64,000 nt of DNA, from assembly GCA_037447655.1 (NCBI GenBank), contig JBBHKE010002011.1, positions 98,334-162,333 of the forward strand, read 5' to 3'. Origin of the DNA: Zygnema cylindricum. Lineage: Eukaryota > Streptophyta > Zygnematophyceae > Zygnematales > Zygnemataceae. This document shows positions 63,600 through 64,000 of the stretch, piece by piece. The notes beneath the pieces are model-generated. The model was not told the DNA's origin and searched no databases. It was given only the letters and a program-made list of their open reading frames with translations. The translations under genes and the position numbers were made by a program. How positions within the stretch are numbered: position 1 is the first letter of the stretch; every line of letters begins with the position of its first letter.

Positions 63600-64000
63600 A
63601 TGGACTCCGGTGCATCTGCACACATGTGCCGCAATCACCATCTTTTTGAGAGTATTCAATCTATTTCACCCATCAAAATTTATTTTAGAGATGACACATT
63701 TGTTGAGTCGAAAGCAAAAGGGAGGGTGTCACTTATGTTGAATGTGGATGGAAAACGTGTGAAAAGGGTCTTCGAAGATGTGTTGCATGTTCCTGCTTTT
63801 GAAAGAAACATTTTCTTTACGTCAGTGGTAGAAAAGAAAGGTTTTAAGACTATATATAAGAATGGAAAGAAAACAGTCAGTAAAAACGGGAAAAAAGTTG
63901 CAAAAGGATTTGCTGGAGGAAACAATTTGTATCGGTTGAGTCTTGCAAATGATAATGACAATGATGTTATGTACTCAAGTGTAATCACTGATTGTGATTT
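63600..64000 (+). pseudogene. pol: Protease and start of pre-integrase, copia C3 (cut by window)
   Basis: MDSGASAHMC begins at 63600, three bases after the gag stop. Then FESIQSISPIKIYF, VESKAKG, LHVPAF and VVEKKGFKTI, and on to LYRLSLANDNDNDVMYSS. In this stretch the frame is open to the window end, so it is better kept than in C1. Confidence 0.85.

Larger units (their letters stand above)
62126..64000 (+). mobile_element. Ty1/copia element C3 (family C), cut by window end
   Basis: Plus-strand element closely related to C1: LTR 62126-62690, primer site, gag, protease and the start of the pre-integrase region at the window end. Frameshifted in gag. Confidence 0.9.

Overview
This window looks like heterochromatin-like or gene-poor nuclear DNA from a green-lineage (Viridiplantae) genome. 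It is almost entirely nested, decayed LTR retrotransposons, plus a degenerate piece of ribosomal DNA and one convincing host gene (CDS 57547-59901). The placement rests on three things: a Ty3 chromovirus with a plant-type initiator-Met primer site (TGGTATCAGAGCC), ACGTG G-boxes in LTRs and upstream of the gene, and plant-like 18S fragments. The copia elements use the half-tRNA (hemivirus) priming known from Drosophila copia, yeast Ty5 and Volvox Osser, so I lean towards a streptophyte alga or a seedless land plant. I cannot name the organism. All element ends were read by eye.

Layout. 1-4029: minus-strand copia 'family A', cut by the window edge. 4083-5170: a rotted copia RT/RNase H. About 5640-12481: relict rDNA (IGS-like subrepeats, two ETS copies, 18S 5' ends), with an A-like solo LTR at the start of the first 18S copy. 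12968-19557: a family-B-like LTR split by copia C1 (13742-19226). 19736-24917: non-autonomous copia B1 (gag and a charged ORF, no pol), itself carrying a MITE. 24918-27358: copia D fragment. 27359-41906: Ty3 chromovirus, interrupted at 33545-40869 by a complete family A copia with a 5-bp target duplication, whose own LTR holds another solo LTR. 41907-43561: copia C2 3' end. 43562-52309: copia D2, interrupted by minus-strand B2 (43780-50292), whose right LTR holds two head-to-head family A solo LTRs. 52345-54867: a tRNA-like/SINE-like piece and a non-coding direct repeat pair. 54868-55364: a second MITE. 55539-60417: the host gene with a probable 5' UTR intron. 62126-64000: start of copia C3.

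How it fits together. Families A, B and C share one architecture. The gag ATG lies inside the LTR, the LTR ends in CA within the gag reading frame, and the next 13 nt, GGTTATGGGCCCA, are both the inferred primer site (complementary to the initiator-tRNA anticodon arm) and the codons of a conserved Val-Met-Gly-Pro. The LTR of D2 also carries an LTR-encoded gag start. Family B has kept gag but replaced pol with a lysine/glutamate-rich repeat ORF, so it presumably depends on enzymes from related autonomous copies. Most pol genes here have lost catalytic residues and are dead.

The host gene encodes a 784-residue acidic protein with seven spaced W/L-A-x-x-x-L repeats, which I do not recognise.
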